In this document: in pieces, positions 51,091 to 61,192 of the stretch
Numbering within the stretch: the first letter of the stretch is position 1
Layout of the letters: each line of letters begins with the position of its first letter
DNA from: Acinetobacter rongchengensis
GTDB taxonomy: Bacteria > Pseudomonadota > Gammaproteobacteria > Pseudomonadales > Moraxellaceae
Direction: 5' to 3'
Assembly (NCBI RefSeq): GCF_003611475.1
Contig: NZ_RAXT01000001.1
Span: forward strand, 186,001 to 250,000
DNA: 64,000 bases
Notes under the pieces: model-generated
Told to the model about the DNA's origin: nothing
Databases searched by the model: none
The model's input: only the letters and a program-made list of their open reading frames with translations
Position numbers and translations under genes: made by a program

Positions 51091-51711
51091 TTAACCAAAA
51101 ATCTTTTTCATTTTGGCACTTAAACCATGAAAAAACTTATGTTTTGCATTGGCTTTTTCACTTGTAAGAAAGTTAATTTGGATTGATTGACGTTGTCCTT
51201 CATAAGGAATATAACCATGCCAACCATTGTCAGTCACTTTAAAAGCAACCAATGAACCAGGACCTGCATTGATTTCCGCAACGTAATTATTAATATCTTG
51301 AGCATCATTCAAAATACGTAAACGACCATTGGGTGCATCCCATGATTCATTTAAATAAATCAGGATGGTTAAAAGCTTACTTTTAGAGTCACTATGAATA
51401 CGACCATCTTTTTGACGTGAATAACCTCGTAAAGTAATCATCATTGGATGCTCCATCACATTCACATCAAACTTATCTGTCAAAATTTGACGGAATTCTG
51501 GGGTATCCAATGATTTTAAGAATCGGTCAAAATGAGGCTTAATTTCAACATCTTCTATATTAAAACTTCCACCTTGCTCAATCTTAGGAAATTCCTGAAT
51601 TACAGATTGTACTTCGCTATCCACAATTGCATTTTCAACAACAAAAAAAGGATATGGCGTGCTAGAAACTTCAGCATTTTTCAATGCATCTAATTTAAGA
51701 ATTGATGACAT
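51091..51711 (-). CDS. 2-oxoglutarate/Fe(II)-dependent oxygenase family protein
   Basis: A 206-residue double-stranded beta-helix protein. The HxD iron ligands are in GRIHSDSKSKLLTILIYLNE, and the distal His with strand motif is in VTDNGWHGYIPYEGQRQSIQINF (His plus a later Arg for 2-oxoglutarate). The wording ESWDAPNGRLRILND is typical of prolyl-4-hydroxylase-like bacterial members. Substrate unknown. It is monocistronic with its own terminator. Confidence 0.8.
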   Translation of the reverse strand: MSSILKLDALKNAEVSSTPYPFFVVENAIVDSEVQSVIQEFPKIEQGGSFNIEDVEIKPHFDRFLKSLDTPEFRQILTDKFDVNVMEHPMMITLRGYSRQKDGRIHSDSKSKLLTILIYLNESWDAPNGRLRILNDAQDINNYVAEINAGPGSLVAFKVTDNGWHGYIPYEGQRQSIQINFLTSEKANAKHKFFHGLSAKMKKIFG

Positions 51712-51866
51712 TTATAATTCAACTTAAAGATTGATTCTTTTAAATTGTAGCAGAGATTTATGATTGTTTAAGTAATCTTGCTCTTTTCATAACATAAATT
51801 CTATTATCACCCACTGACACCGATTAGCTTTATTTAAACGATTTTTTGGATATCACTTAAAAAACA

Positions 51867-51890
51867 AAAAAGCCCCCGAAGAGGCTTTTT
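51867..51890. terminator. Hairpin terminator downstream of glcB
   Basis: Stem AAAAAGCC/GGCTTTTT with an 8-nt loop, flanked by an A-run and T-run. It lies just past the glcB stop on the minus strand. Confidence 0.7.
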
Positions 51891-51910
51891 GACTTTATAC
51901 AGCAGTGAAA

Positions 51911-54073
51911 TTAATCACCTGTATAACCTTTTAATTTCAAACGTGAAGCATGCAATAATGGTTCAGTATAACCCGATGGTTGTTCACCACCTTTAAATAC
52001 TAAATCATAAGCTGCTTGGTATGCATAACCATCAAATGCTGGCGCCATAGCTGTATATTCTGGATCATTAGCATTTTGCTCATCCACAATCTTCGCCATA
52101 CGTTGCATCACTTCTTCAACTTGTTCTTTGCTTACGATTCCGTGACGTAACCAGTTCGCAACGTGTTGTGAAGAAATACGTAAAGTTGCACGGTCTTCCA
52201 TCAAACCAACGTTGTTGATATCTGGAACTTTCGAACAACCTACACCTAAATCAACCCAACGAACCACATAACCTAAAATACCTTGAAGATTATTTTCAAG
52301 CTCTTTAGTTTTTTCTTCATCAGTCCAATTTGTATCTGTTGCTAACGGTGGCGTTAACAAATCATCAAGTGATAATGCTTCTGTTTTCAATAACTCTTGT
52401 TGACGAGCTGAAACATTACATTGGTGATAATGGATTGCATGAATTACAGCACCCGATGGTGATGGAACCCAAGCACAGCTCGCACCTGCTTCTGGATGTT
52501 CAATCTTAGTCTTATACATGTCTAAAAGCATGTCTGGTTTAGGCCACATACCTTTACCAATTTGTGCTTTACCACGTAAACCCGCTTGAAGACCAATCAT
52601 TACGTTACGGTTTTCGTATGCTGGGAACCAAGTTTGAGACTTCACTTCGCCTTTACGAACGAATGGGCCTGCTTCCATAAATGTATGGATTTCATCACCA
52701 GTACGGTCCATGAACCCTGTATTGATAAAGATTGTACGGTCTTTCGCTTGAGCAATACAGTTTTTCAAGTTTACAGATGTACGGCGTTCTTCATCCATAA
52801 TACCAATTTTTAACGTTTTTGCTGGTAAGCCCAATGCTTGCTCTGCACGTTCAAACAATTCAACGGCGAACGCAACTTCTTCAGGACCATGCATTTTTGG
52901 CTTCACGATATACATAGAACCTTTACGTGAGTTCTTGTTTTCGTTTTGGCCTTTAATATCTGCAAAAGACAACAATGGCGTGATCAATGCATCCATGATA
53001 CCTTCGTAGATTTCAGCACCATCTACAAGGATTGCAGGGTTAGTCATCAAGTGACCAACGTTACGAAGAAGCATTAAAGAACGACCATGAAGCGTCGTTT
53101 CACCACCAATGAGGTTTTTATGAGTGCGATCTTTGTTCAAACTACGAGTAATGGTTTTACCATTTTTCTCGATAGATTCTTGCAAAGTACCTTTCATTAA
53201 ACCTAACCAGTTACGGTAGCCTTCAACTTTTTCTTCTGCATCTACAGCAGCAATCGAATCTTCTAAATCTTGAATCGTTGTTAAAGCAGCTTCAAGAACT
53301 AAATCTTTAACACCAGCAGCATCCGTTTTACCAATTGGGCTATTCGGATCAATTTCAATAATAACGTGCAAACCATTATTTAATAGAACGATTTCTGTTG
53401 GAGCTGACGCTTCGCCATTAAAACCAACAAATTGTGCTTCTTTTGCTAAAGTCGATGTTGAACCATCTTTTAAGGTTACAACAAGCTTTTTGCCTTCTAC
53501 AGCATATTTAGTCACATCTGCATGTGAACCATTCGCTAACGGGAATGTTTCATTCAAGAAGTTTTTAGCAAATGCAACAACTTTATCACCACGAACTGGG
53601 TTATAACCTTTACCTTTTTCTGCGCCACCTTCTTCAGAGATCACATCAAAGCCGTAAAGTGCATCATAGAGCGAACCCCAACGTGCGTTTGCAGCATTTA
53701 AGCAGTAACGTGCATTACGCACAGGTACAACCAATTGCGCACCAGCCAACAATGCGATTTCTTCATCTACATTTTCTGTGCTGATTTGAAAATCTTCTAC
53801 TTCTGGTACTAAGTAGCCAATTTCTTTAAGAAAAGCTTTATAAGCTTCTAGCTCAAATTTATTATTACGGTGCCATTCATCAATTTTAGCCTGAATGTCA
53901 TCACGCTTAGCTAAAAGCGCTTTATTCTTAGGGCTAAGATCGACAACAACTTGCTCAAAGTTTTTCCAGTAAGTTTCACTGTCTAAACCAGAACCTGGTA
54001 GTGCTTCATTTTCGATAAAATCGTAAAGTTCTTTAGCAATCGCTAACTTGCCTTTCTGAATACGTGCAGTCAT
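51911..54073 (-). CDS. glcB: Malate synthase G
   Basis: Condenses glyoxylate with acetyl-CoA to malate in the glyoxylate route. The 720-residue length is characteristic of isoform G. Visible motifs include [82 protein letters not shown] and the C-terminal [19 protein letters not shown] region with the catalytic Asp. The start is ATG 54073 with a weak AAGAC-type site. It is monocistronic, useful for growth on acetate or fatty acids. Confidence 0.97.
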   Translation of the reverse strand: MTARIQKGKLAIAKELYDFIENEALPGSGLDSETYWKNFEQVVVDLSPKNKALLAKRDDIQAKIDEWHRNNKFELEAYKAFLKEIGYLVPEVEDFQISTENVDEEIALLAGAQLVVPVRNARYCLNAANARWGSLYDALYGFDVISEEGGAEKGKGYNPVRGDKVVAFAKNFLNETFPLANGSHADVTKYAVEGKKLVVTLKDGSTSTLAKEAQFVGFNGEASAPTEIVLLNNGLHVIIEIDPNSPIGKTDAAGVKDLVLEAALTTIQDLEDSIAAVDAEEKVEGYRNWLGLMKGTLQESIEKNGKTITRSLNKDRTHKNLIGGETTLHGRSLMLLRNVGHLMTNPAILVDGAEIYEGIMDALITPLLSFADIKGQNENKNSRKGSMYIVKPKMHGPEEVAFAVELFERAEQALGLPAKTLKIGIMDEERRTSVNLKNCIAQAKDRTIFINTGFMDRTGDEIHTFMEAGPFVRKGEVKSQTWFPAYENRNVMIGLQAGLRGKAQIGKGMWPKPDMLLDMYKTKIEHPEAGASCAWVPSPSGAVIHAIHYHQCNVSARQQELLKTEALSLDDLLTPPLATDTNWTDEEKTKELENNLQGILGYVVRWVDLGVGCSKVPDINNVGLMEDRATLRISSQHVANWLRHGIVSKEQVEEVMQRMAKIVDEQNANDPEYTAMAPAFDGYAYQAAYDLVFKGGEQPSGYTEPLLHASRLKLKGYTGD

Positions 54074-54430
54074 TGTCTTTCCTGATATTGCTACTTTTTA
54101 TAACAAGAGTTTCTAGTATACCGATTTAAATCATGCTGAATAGTATTATCACATTGCTAAATAGTGATCATTTTAATTGAAATAAATGCATGCATTCATT
54201 CTAAAAATAATGACTAAAAATGAGACAATATCATCAACTTGGATTGTTTTTACAGTGTATAAAGTTTTTAAAATGTCGAAATTAGACGAAAGTGCCGAAT
54301 AAATGCCAATTGATCCATTTTTTAAATACACTTTATTTCCTCGTGCAAAGATTAAGCCACGAATACAACCAAATGTCGATAAAATAAACGGACAATTGTG
54401 TTTAAAATTATTGTCTATTTATAAATAAAA
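54074..54430. other. Intergenic region without a gene
   Basis: About 360 nt of AT-rich sequence between glcB and zapE. No RNA gene or repeat seen apart from the zapE terminator at its right end. Confidence 0.45.
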
Positions 54431-54450
54431 AAGCACTCATTTGAGTGCTT
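54431..54450 (-). terminator. Terminator of zapE
   Basis: Stem AAGCACTC/GAGTGCTT with loop ATTT; on the minus strand it is followed by TTTTTATTTAT. It lies 18 nt beyond the zapE stop. Confidence 0.8.
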
Positions 54451-54468
54451 CTCTGTATGAAAGAATGT

Positions 54469-55623
54469 CTATAATTCGACTTGCGATTCACCTGAATCTT
54501 TAATCAAACGATGTTCAGACTGCAAATATTCATCTGATTGCATTTCAAGTAGACGAGACCGTGTTCGCTCAATTTCAAAAGCAAGTTTCTCACCTTCATA
54601 GATTTCAATAATTGAATCTTCCGAGGTTAACAATAACTTCACACCACGATCATAGAACTCATCGACTAAATAAATAAAACGGCGTGTTCCTTCAGAAAGC
54701 GTATCGGTTAAATGCGGCACATTACTGACTAAAACCGTATTATAAATATTGGCAATCTCAATAAAATCAGAAGGACTGCGTGGTTTCATACACAATTCTC
54801 TAAATTCACACCACAATACATCTTCCGTATGCCCAATGGTTTCAACAACACGATTATTGATCTGAATCGGTTCTTCAGAAATCGCTTGTGAACTGGTAAG
54901 CGCATTGAAACGTTTCGCCATCCAGACTTTATTATCATCACTTAATGGTGTTTTGAATAGTTGAGCCTGTTTCAGTACGCGTAAACGATAGTCCACACCT
55001 GCATCGACATTTAAAACCACGCAATGCGTATTGACCATTTCAATGGTTGGTATAAAACGATCACGATGAATCCCATTTTTATAGAGACCATCTGGTGCAA
55101 TATTGGATGTCGCAACCAAGGTAATTCCGCGAGTAAATAACTTTTGAAATAAGTCACTTAGAATCATGGCATCGGTTACATTAGATACAAAAAATTCATC
55201 AAAACAAATCACCACAGCTTCTTTGTAAATTTGATCTGCCACAAGATCAAGTGGATTACGTTGCCCTGCAAGTTTATTTAATTCTTTATGCACATATTGC
55301 ATAAAGTGATGAAAATGCATACGGGTTTTACGACGAAACGGTATCGACTCATAAAACTGATCCATCAACCATGTTTTACCACGCCCTACACCGCCCCACA
55401 TATAAACACCACGAGGTGCAGTTTGACGTCTAAAACGACGGAATGCTTTTTTCGAAGCTTTATACCGATTAATCAATTCTTGCCATACACGCTCCAACTC
55501 ATGCACTGCATGTGCCTGCGCATCATCTGGTAAAAATTGTCCAGAAGATAAAGCTTTAGCATAACGTTCTGCGGGTGATACGGGAGAAAATGCAGTATTG
55601 CTCGTTGAATTTTGATCTAACAT
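54469..55623 (-). CDS. zapE: Cell division ATPase ZapE (AFG1-like)
   Basis: A 384-residue AFG1-family P-loop ATPase; in E. coli ZapE associates with the Z-ring under stress. Walker A is GGVGRGKT (near 77-84), Walker B is VVICFDEFFVSNVTDAM, and the arginine-containing RFIYLVDEFYDRGVKLLL end is as expected. The N-terminal SPAERYAKALSSGQFLPDDAQ matches the family start. Length is normal. Single gene with its own terminator. Confidence 0.93.
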   Translation of the reverse strand: MLDQNSTSNTAFSPVSPAERYAKALSSGQFLPDDAQAHAVHELERVWQELINRYKASKKAFRRFRRQTAPRGVYMWGGVGRGKTWLMDQFYESIPFRRKTRMHFHHFMQYVHKELNKLAGQRNPLDLVADQIYKEAVVICFDEFFVSNVTDAMILSDLFQKLFTRGITLVATSNIAPDGLYKNGIHRDRFIPTIEMVNTHCVVLNVDAGVDYRLRVLKQAQLFKTPLSDDNKVWMAKRFNALTSSQAISEEPIQINNRVVETIGHTEDVLWCEFRELCMKPRSPSDFIEIANIYNTVLVSNVPHLTDTLSEGTRRFIYLVDEFYDRGVKLLLTSEDSIIEIYEGEKLAFEIERTRSRLLEMQSDEYLQSEHRLIKDSGESQVEL

Positions 55624-55739
55624 ATGGCTAAGGTACTTTTAATGGCTAGGAAGATTATATCGAATATTTAGTTTGCATAAATAAAACTTTGGCATAATCT
55701 AGGTTAAATAATAAATCATCTTTTTCATACAATCGCAGG

Positions 55740-56750
55740 CTATTTACCATACTGCCTTGGGCTTTGCCCAAACCACCGTTTAAAAGCGTGATTAAATGCT
55801 GCAGGTTCGGAATACCCCAGCAACTCAGCAATTACCTCTATTGAATATTCTTTATATTCAATAAGTCGTAAGGCCTTATTTTTTATAAGCTGTTCTCGAA
55901 TCTGCTTATAACTGGTATTCAATTGTTGAAGCTGATGTCGTAATGTACGTTCTGGCAAATTTAAAGCTTGGGCAACTGCTGCCATTGAAGGAATAACACC
56001 TTGTTGTAACTCCAAATAATCATTTACACGTTGAATCAAGGCAGGTATTTTTTCTTCTTCTGCATTTAAACGTGCTAATTCTTCTACACACTTCACTTCA
56101 TACACCCGATGTGTAATCGGATCTGCCGAAGGTATTTTAAGTTGCATCACATCATTGTTGATCCAAAATGATGCTTTTTCACATCCAAAGTGTAGATCTG
56201 AACCGTAATAATCATGGTATTGCTTTAATACTTCTACATCTTGAGGCTGTGCAAAAGGTAACTCTATTCGAACGCTTGGTGCAGTCAGCCCCATCATTTT
56301 ATAAATATCATCTAAAAACTTATGCGTACCTGATATTTCACATTGCGCTCTTAATCTTCCCATTTCTGAATCTAAATCGATCGGTTGATAGGTTAAAGCA
56401 ATTTGATGTTCACTATTTTCAATACCCAATACACCATATAGATAGGTTAAACCTTGATATTGAATCCCCTTTTCAATGGCGTCATAAACAGTATTGCAAG
56501 TCACCAACAACATTAATAAAGGGCCATAACCTGCAAGAGAATAATGCTGACCAATAAATAAACCTGTCTCAGGCTCTACATTTTCACCAATAACTTTTAA
56601 GATATCCCACTCTAGACTTGGGTGAATAATAGAACTTGGGTCTAAAGCATCCGCTTGAATACCAATACTCTCAAGTCGTGAATCCACATCTATTCCTGCA
56701 TTACGCATACCGTGAATTAAGTACATCAAGCCGAGTATTGATCGTTTCAT
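55740..56750 (-). CDS. AraC family transcriptional regulator
   Basis: A 336-residue regulator with an N-terminal arabinose-binding-type ligand domain (about 15-200; GPLLMLLVTCNTVYDAIEKGIQYQ) and a C-terminal AraC helix-turn-helix pair: MAAVAQALNLPERTLRHQLQQLNTSYKQIR and VIAELLGYSEPAAFNHAFKRWFGQSPRQY. It resembles the OruR-like group. It diverges from the flavin monooxygenase gene across 154 nt and is the likely activator of it; this is inferred from position. Confidence 0.88.
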   Translation of the reverse strand: MKRSILGLMYLIHGMRNAGIDVDSRLESIGIQADALDPSSIIHPSLEWDILKVIGENVEPETGLFIGQHYSLAGYGPLLMLLVTCNTVYDAIEKGIQYQGLTYLYGVLGIENSEHQIALTYQPIDLDSEMGRLRAQCEISGTHKFLDDIYKMMGLTAPSVRIELPFAQPQDVEVLKQYHDYYGSDLHFGCEKASFWINNDVMQLKIPSADPITHRVYEVKCVEELARLNAEEEKIPALIQRVNDYLELQQGVIPSMAAVAQALNLPERTLRHQLQQLNTSYKQIREQLIKNKALRLIEYKEYSIEVIAELLGYSEPAAFNHAFKRWFGQSPRQYGK

Positions 56751-56904
56751 CTTGTCTTCAAATATAGATTACACCCACTTTTTACTATAAAGAGCCTGTT
56801 TTGGAAATTGCCGAATATATCAATATTCATGTCAAGGCAATCATTATTCTAAATGTGTATTTCAATTAATCTATGCAAAATTAAAGCACACTGAGTTTAT
56901 AACA

Positions 56905-58428
56905 ATGGGCGCAACGCAAACAAAAACTGCACAAATTCAAAGCACTCGAGTCGCAATTATAGGATCTGGCTTTGGGGGATTAGCAACGGCTATACGTTTA
57001 ATTCAAGCCAATATCCATGACTTTATTATTTTAGAAAAAGCCAACGATGTCGGCGGGACTTGGCGTGAAAATCAATACCCGGGTGCAGCTTGTGATGTGC
57101 AATCTCACATGTATTCTCTTTCTTTCGCTCCAAAACTCGATTGGTCAAAACGTTATGCGGAAGCGCCTGAAATTTTTGACTATATTCAAGATTTAATGCG
57201 TGAGTATCATTTAAAGCAATATATTCAGTTTAATCGAGAAGTCGTCAGCGCACGCTACGATGAAAATGATTTAAATTGGCATTTAACCTTAAAAAATGAT
57301 CAACAAATACAGGCTCAATTTGTTATTTTTGCCTCTGGGCCATTACATGTCCCACAAATTCCAAAAATTAAAGGCATTGAAAAGTTCAAAGGTGAAGTTT
57401 TTCATTCGTCACAATGGAACCATCGATATAATTTAAATGATAAAAATGTGGCGTCTATCGGCACAGGCGGTAGTGCCATTCAGTACATTCCAGAAATTGC
57501 TGATAAAGTAAAAAATCTCTATGTATTACAAAGAACCGCGGCTTGGGTCATTCCACGTGATGAACGTCGTTATCATACTTTTGATAAGAAGTTATTTAAT
57601 CGTTTTGATTGGTTTAGAAAAATACATCGTGCACGTCTTTATTGGTCAAACGAGTCGCGAGTTGTCCCAATTGTACAACCGCAAATTATGAAATATGGTC
57701 AAAAACTCGCTGAAGCATTTATTAAATTTCAAGTGAAAGATAAAAATACTGCTCAAAAACTGACTCCAGATTACGTCATGGGCTGTAAACGTATTTTAAT
57801 TTCAAATAAATATTACCCTACCTTTAATCGTGAAAATGTTGAATTGATTACAGATGCAATTCAGGAATTAACCGAAAATAGTATCATCTTTAAAAATGGT
57901 GAAGAACGCGCTATCGATTGCCTCATCTACGGTACTGGCTTTATCACAGACCCACGCATCTATCTAAAATCATTTGAATGCTATGGCGAAAACGGACTTG
58001 AGCTCAAACAAGCATGGAAAGATGGTGCAGAAAGCTATTTGGGTATCAGTACCAAAGGCTTCCCAAATCTGTTTCAGTTACTTGGCCCCAATACTGTCTT
58101 AGGCCATAACTCTGTAATTTTTATGATCGAATCACAAGTCAATTACATTTTACAACTTATACAAATGGTCAATAAGACCTCAACGCAAGCGATTGTTGTC
58201 AAACCTGAAGTTCAAGACCAATATAATCAACATGTGCAACACATGTTAGAAGGAACAGTTTGGCAATCGGGCTGTGTCAGTTGGTATCAACAAGATGGAG
58301 GTAAAAACTTTGCACTTTGGCCAACCTACACTTGGAAATATTGGCTAAAGACCCGTAAAATTAATCCTGCAGATTTTCAATTACTTGGCAATCAACAAAT
58401 CCAGCATAAAACATCCCGCGTCGCATAA
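56905..58428 (+). CDS. Flavin-containing monooxygenase, Baeyer-Villiger type
   Basis: A 507-residue FAD/NADPH enzyme. The FAD site is VAIIGSGFGGLATAIRL (about 17-33), the NADPH site is VASIGTGGSAIQYIPEI (about 190-206), and the Baeyer-Villiger fingerprint FxGxxxHxxxW is present as FKGEVFHSSQWN with Asn after Trp. The aromatic GGTWRENQYPGAACDVQSHMYS segment is typical of ketone- and cyclohexanone-type monooxygenases. The substrate cannot be assigned. It diverges from an AraC-type gene and ends with a hairpin that abuts the next start codon. Confidence 0.88.
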   Translation: MGATQTKTAQIQSTRVAIIGSGFGGLATAIRLIQANIHDFIILEKANDVGGTWRENQYPGAACDVQSHMYSLSFAPKLDWSKRYAEAPEIFDYIQDLMREYHLKQYIQFNREVVSARYDENDLNWHLTLKNDQQIQAQFVIFASGPLHVPQIPKIKGIEKFKGEVFHSSQWNHRYNLNDKNVASIGTGGSAIQYIPEIADKVKNLYVLQRTAAWVIPRDERRYHTFDKKLFNRFDWFRKIHRARLYWSNESRVVPIVQPQIMKYGQKLAEAFIKFQVKDKNTAQKLTPDYVMGCKRILISNKYYPTFNRENVELITDAIQELTENSIIFKNGEERAIDCLIYGTGFITDPRIYLKSFECYGENGLELKQAWKDGAESYLGISTKGFPNLFQLLGPNTVLGHNSVIFMIESQVNYILQLIQMVNKTSTQAIVVKPEVQDQYNQHVQHMLEGTVWQSGCVSWYQQDGGKNFALWPTYTWKYWLKTRKINPADFQLLGNQQIQHKTSRVA

Positions 58429-58440
58429 ACTTTGTCTATA

Positions 58441-58472
58441 ATATGTAGGTATTCTCATACCTACATATTTTT
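58441..58472 (+). terminator. Hairpin terminator abutting the lysO-like start
   Basis: Perfect 11-bp stem ATATGTAGGTA/TACCTACATAT with a 6-nt loop, followed by TTTT that ends directly at the ATG of the next gene (58473). It looks like the terminator of the monooxygenase gene, yet leaves no room for a Shine-Dalgarno for that start. Confidence 0.75.
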
Positions 58473-59381
58473 ATGCAATCTCTTTGGCTGATTTTCCAAC
58501 TGTTGTTCTGCTTATTCATTGGTTTCATGTTGGCAAGACGTTTGCCGCAATGGCTAGAAAGCATTGCTTTTAAAATTCTGCCTTATTTTACCTATATTCT
58601 CTTAATTGCAATTGCGATTGAGTTCTCTCAAACTATTCATAGCATTGCCAACCCTTCCATTATCTTGAGCAATGCCCTCATCATTTCAATAGCGACTTCA
58701 ATTGGCGCATTTCTATGTTGTTATCTGCTGTTTAAAGGCATAGGCTACCAACCGTCTCAAGGTAAAGTTTCAGTAGCATTGCTCACGAAATCTTTATTGA
58801 ATATTAGTTATGCATTTCTTGCACTTGCAGCAGGTTATGGACTGGCTGAGTTATTCAACCTATTTCACTATACTTTACATATCAGTACTTGGAATTTGTT
58901 ACTGATTTTTATGTTCTTGATTGGACTCGATCTTGCTTATTCCCCACGTGACCGCTCATGGTTAAATTGGAAAATTTTACTCGTACCCATCGCTTGTATT
59001 ATTGGCTCAATTCTTGGTGCAATTTTTGTTTCTTTCTTTATCCAGAGTATTAGTCTAAAAGACTTGATTATGCTTTCACAAGGTTATGGTTTCTATTCTA
59101 TGACTGGGATCGTCGTGACCGAACTCAAGAATGCTCAGTTAGGTAGCATTGCTTTAATGAATGATTTATTTAGAGAAATTTTTGCGATAGTGTTTATGTA
59201 TTTAATTGGTTGGCGTTATCCTCGCTCAGCCATTTCTTCAGCAGGTGCAACAGCAATGGATGTCACCTTACCAATGGTTAAACAAGCCTGTGGTAATGCG
59301 TTTATTCCACATGCGATGGTCAGTGGATTTGTACTTTCTGTACTTGCTCCCATCGCCGTCAGCATTTTAGCCGCTTTATAA
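58473..59381 (+). CDS. Lysine exporter LysO family protein (YbjE/DUF340-like)
   Basis: A 302-residue inner-membrane protein with about eight hydrophobic segments. It has the LysO pattern: MLARRLPQWLESIAFKILPYFTYILL, FLIGLDLAYSPRD, QGYGFYSMTGIVVTELKNAQLGSIALMNDLFREIFAIV and AGATAMDVTLPMVKQACG. In E. coli LysO (YbjE) exports lysine. The ATG at 58473 directly follows the U-run of a strong hairpin and has no Shine-Dalgarno; an in-frame internal Met at residue 19 would delete the first helix, so 58473 is kept. Confidence 0.85.
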   Translation: MQSLWLIFQLLFCLFIGFMLARRLPQWLESIAFKILPYFTYILLIAIAIEFSQTIHSIANPSIILSNALIISIATSIGAFLCCYLLFKGIGYQPSQGKVSVALLTKSLLNISYAFLALAAGYGLAELFNLFHYTLHISTWNLLLIFMFLIGLDLAYSPRDRSWLNWKILLVPIACIIGSILGAIFVSFFIQSISLKDLIMLSQGYGFYSMTGIVVTELKNAQLGSIALMNDLFREIFAIVFMYLIGWRYPRSAISSAGATAMDVTLPMVKQACGNAFIPHAMVSGFVLSVLAPIAVSILAAL

Positions 59382-59466
59382 GACACTTTTCGTCATTCTT
59401 TCAATTTTAGGTTCTAACCTAGTTAAGCTTAAAATCAAACAACGCGAATTAATCAAAAATTAGCAA

Positions 59467-59500
59467 CGAAAAATAGGAAAAATTATCCTATTTTTCGTTT
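59467..59500. terminator. Bidirectional terminator between lysO-like gene and pyrF
   Basis: Perfect 12-bp stem CGAAAAATAGGA/TCCTATTTTTCG with a 7-nt loop, and TTT following. It is AT-rich but well formed, between two convergent genes. Confidence 0.75.
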
Positions 59501-59538
59501 TAAATAAAATCTTCTACTTAAAAGAAATATTTCAAAAA

Positions 59539-60219
59539 TTATAAGGTCGCTAAAATATCTTTCAGCATTTGACTAGGATCTGTAGATTGCGTAATTGGAC
59601 GACCAATCACTAAATGTGTAGAGCCATCAAGCATGGCTTGTTTAGGCGTCACAATACGCTTTTGATCATCTGCATTAGCGCCTTCAGGGCGAATACCAGG
59701 GGTCACTAAAGCAAAATCTTGGCCTAAATCTTGACGTAGCATTTTTGCTTCTTGTGCAGAACATACCACACCATCTAAACCACTGTCTTGGGTCAATTTT
59801 GCCAAACGCTTTACTTGTTCAAAGGGTTCAATATCTAGACCTAAATCACGTAAATCTTCTCGCCCAATTGAGGTTAAAACAGTCACTGCAATGAGTTGCG
59901 TCTTATAATTTCCAGCCTTTAAGCGTTCAACGCAGGTTTCCATCATTTTACGGCCACCAGATGCATGAACATTCACCATCCATACCCCCAAGTCTGCCGC
60001 AGCACATACGGCTTGAGCTGTTGTGTTTGGAATATCATGGAATTTTAAATCGAGAAAAACTTCAAAGCCTTTGTCATGTAAGGCTTTAACAACCGTAGGG
60101 CCTTCATGCGTAAACAGTTCTTTGCCTACTTTTAAACGGCAGAGTGATGGGTCAAGTTGATCAGCAATTGCTAATGCGTCATATTGGCTTTTAGCATCCA
60201 AGGCAACAATGATACTCAA
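59539..60219 (-). CDS. pyrF: Orotidine 5'-phosphate decarboxylase
   Basis: Final step of UMP synthesis. I prefer a TTG start at 60219, which gives a 226-residue protein beginning [16 protein letters not shown], the usual PyrF N-terminus; the ATG at 60249 would add 10 residues ([10 protein letters not shown]) unlike the family. GGAAG lies about 7 nt upstream of the TTG. The catalytic segment [17 protein letters not shown] (Asp-Lys-Asp set) and the late VTPGIRPEG and LVIGRPIT (phosphate-binding Arg) are present. Single gene. Confidence 0.92.
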   Translation of the reverse strand: MSIIVALDAKSQYDALAIADQLDPSLCRLKVGKELFTHEGPTVVKALHDKGFEVFLDLKFHDIPNTTAQAVCAAADLGVWMVNVHASGGRKMMETCVERLKAGNYKTQLIAVTVLTSIGREDLRDLGLDIEPFEQVKRLAKLTQDSGLDGVVCSAQEAKMLRQDLGQDFALVTPGIRPEGANADDQKRIVTPKQAMLDGSTHLVIGRPITQSTDPSQMLKDILATL

Positions 60220-60364
60220 GAGTCTACTTCCATCACAAAAAGATGGCACATTATAAAGTTTTTCAAGGCTGGTACAAAGGTTTATACATAGGATTCAGGC
60301 ATTTTATCGCTAAATATAAATTCATCAGATATCCGGCAAAAGTCAAAAAATGATCAGAAATTAA

Positions 60365-60500
60365 TATTAAAAGCCCTTTCTCTTGAGCCATATAAGGCTC
60401 AGGTTAAGGTTAGGATGAAGGATTATCATATAAACCCTCTCCCTCTTGTTGTACGTAATAATGCTCATTCCTTTAAACAAAAGGGAATTTCCGGTTATCA
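60365..60500. repeat. Intergenic repeat, copy D (GAGCCATATA family)
   Basis: Downstream of the pyrF start region lies GCCCTTTCTCTTGAGCCATA, TAAGGCTCAGGTTAAGGTTAGG and AACCCTCTCCCTC, then CATTCCTTTAAACAAAAGGGAATTTCC. GAGCC ATATAA GGCTC is a short hairpin. Words match the repeats at about 5.77, 7.77 and 34.4 kb. Confidence 0.6.
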
Positions 60501-61192
60501 ATAAATGCTGATCACCATTCGACTTACTCAAAAAGTCTATAAAAACTCAAGTGAACAAAAAGCTATATTAATCCACTAAAAAAACTAGATAATACAGACT
60601 CTTTTTTGCATAAATGTATTCTCTTTTACTCATGTTTACACTTTATTACTTAGAATAATTACTCTAAATATTTTTGTAATATATAATAAAAAATAATCAT
60701 TTAATGTATTTAAATTAATCTGACTCAGAAAACGATAAAATGAATAAATAATAAGCTGAAAATGTTTTCAAATATTATTGTTTTATTTAATACCTTAATA
60801 ATTTTTATTTAAAAATCATTAATTAACAATTAAGTAAATCTAAATAAAAATTCAATTTCAAAGTATTCCGTGATTAAATTGGCAAAAGCTGACATTTTTT
60901 GTCATTCATTTAATAGTAAATTTTAAAACTTATAATTCGGTAAAATATATTAAAAAATATAATTATATATTTGTATTTATTACATTATTTCAACCAATAT
61001 TTTTACATTACCACAATTATTACCAGACATAAATTAGCCTATTAACAAAAAAAGTGATTTTTATCACAATTTTTATTACCATTCGTCAGAAAAAATTTAT
61101 ATTAGGCATGAAATGTTTAGCTCTAAACAGAAAAATTCCTTGTTAGAAATATGTGAATGAGGAACTGTTCAATTATTTTTGAGAGAATCTCC
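60501..61192. other. AT-rich region upstream of the fimbrial operon
   Basis: About 690 nt with very low GC and no supported gene. It must hold the fimbrial promoter. A GTGA/TCAC palindrome at 61053-61068 resembles a CRP-type site. The extreme AT richness would suit silencing by H-NS-like proteins, which is inference. Confidence 0.45.
61053..61068. promoter_or_regulatory. Candidate CRP/Vfr-type site upstream of fimbrial genes
   Basis: AGTGATTTTTATCACA fits TGTGA-N6-TCACA with one mismatch at the first base. It lies 125 nt upstream of the fimbrial subunit start. Function is inferred. Confidence 0.4.
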
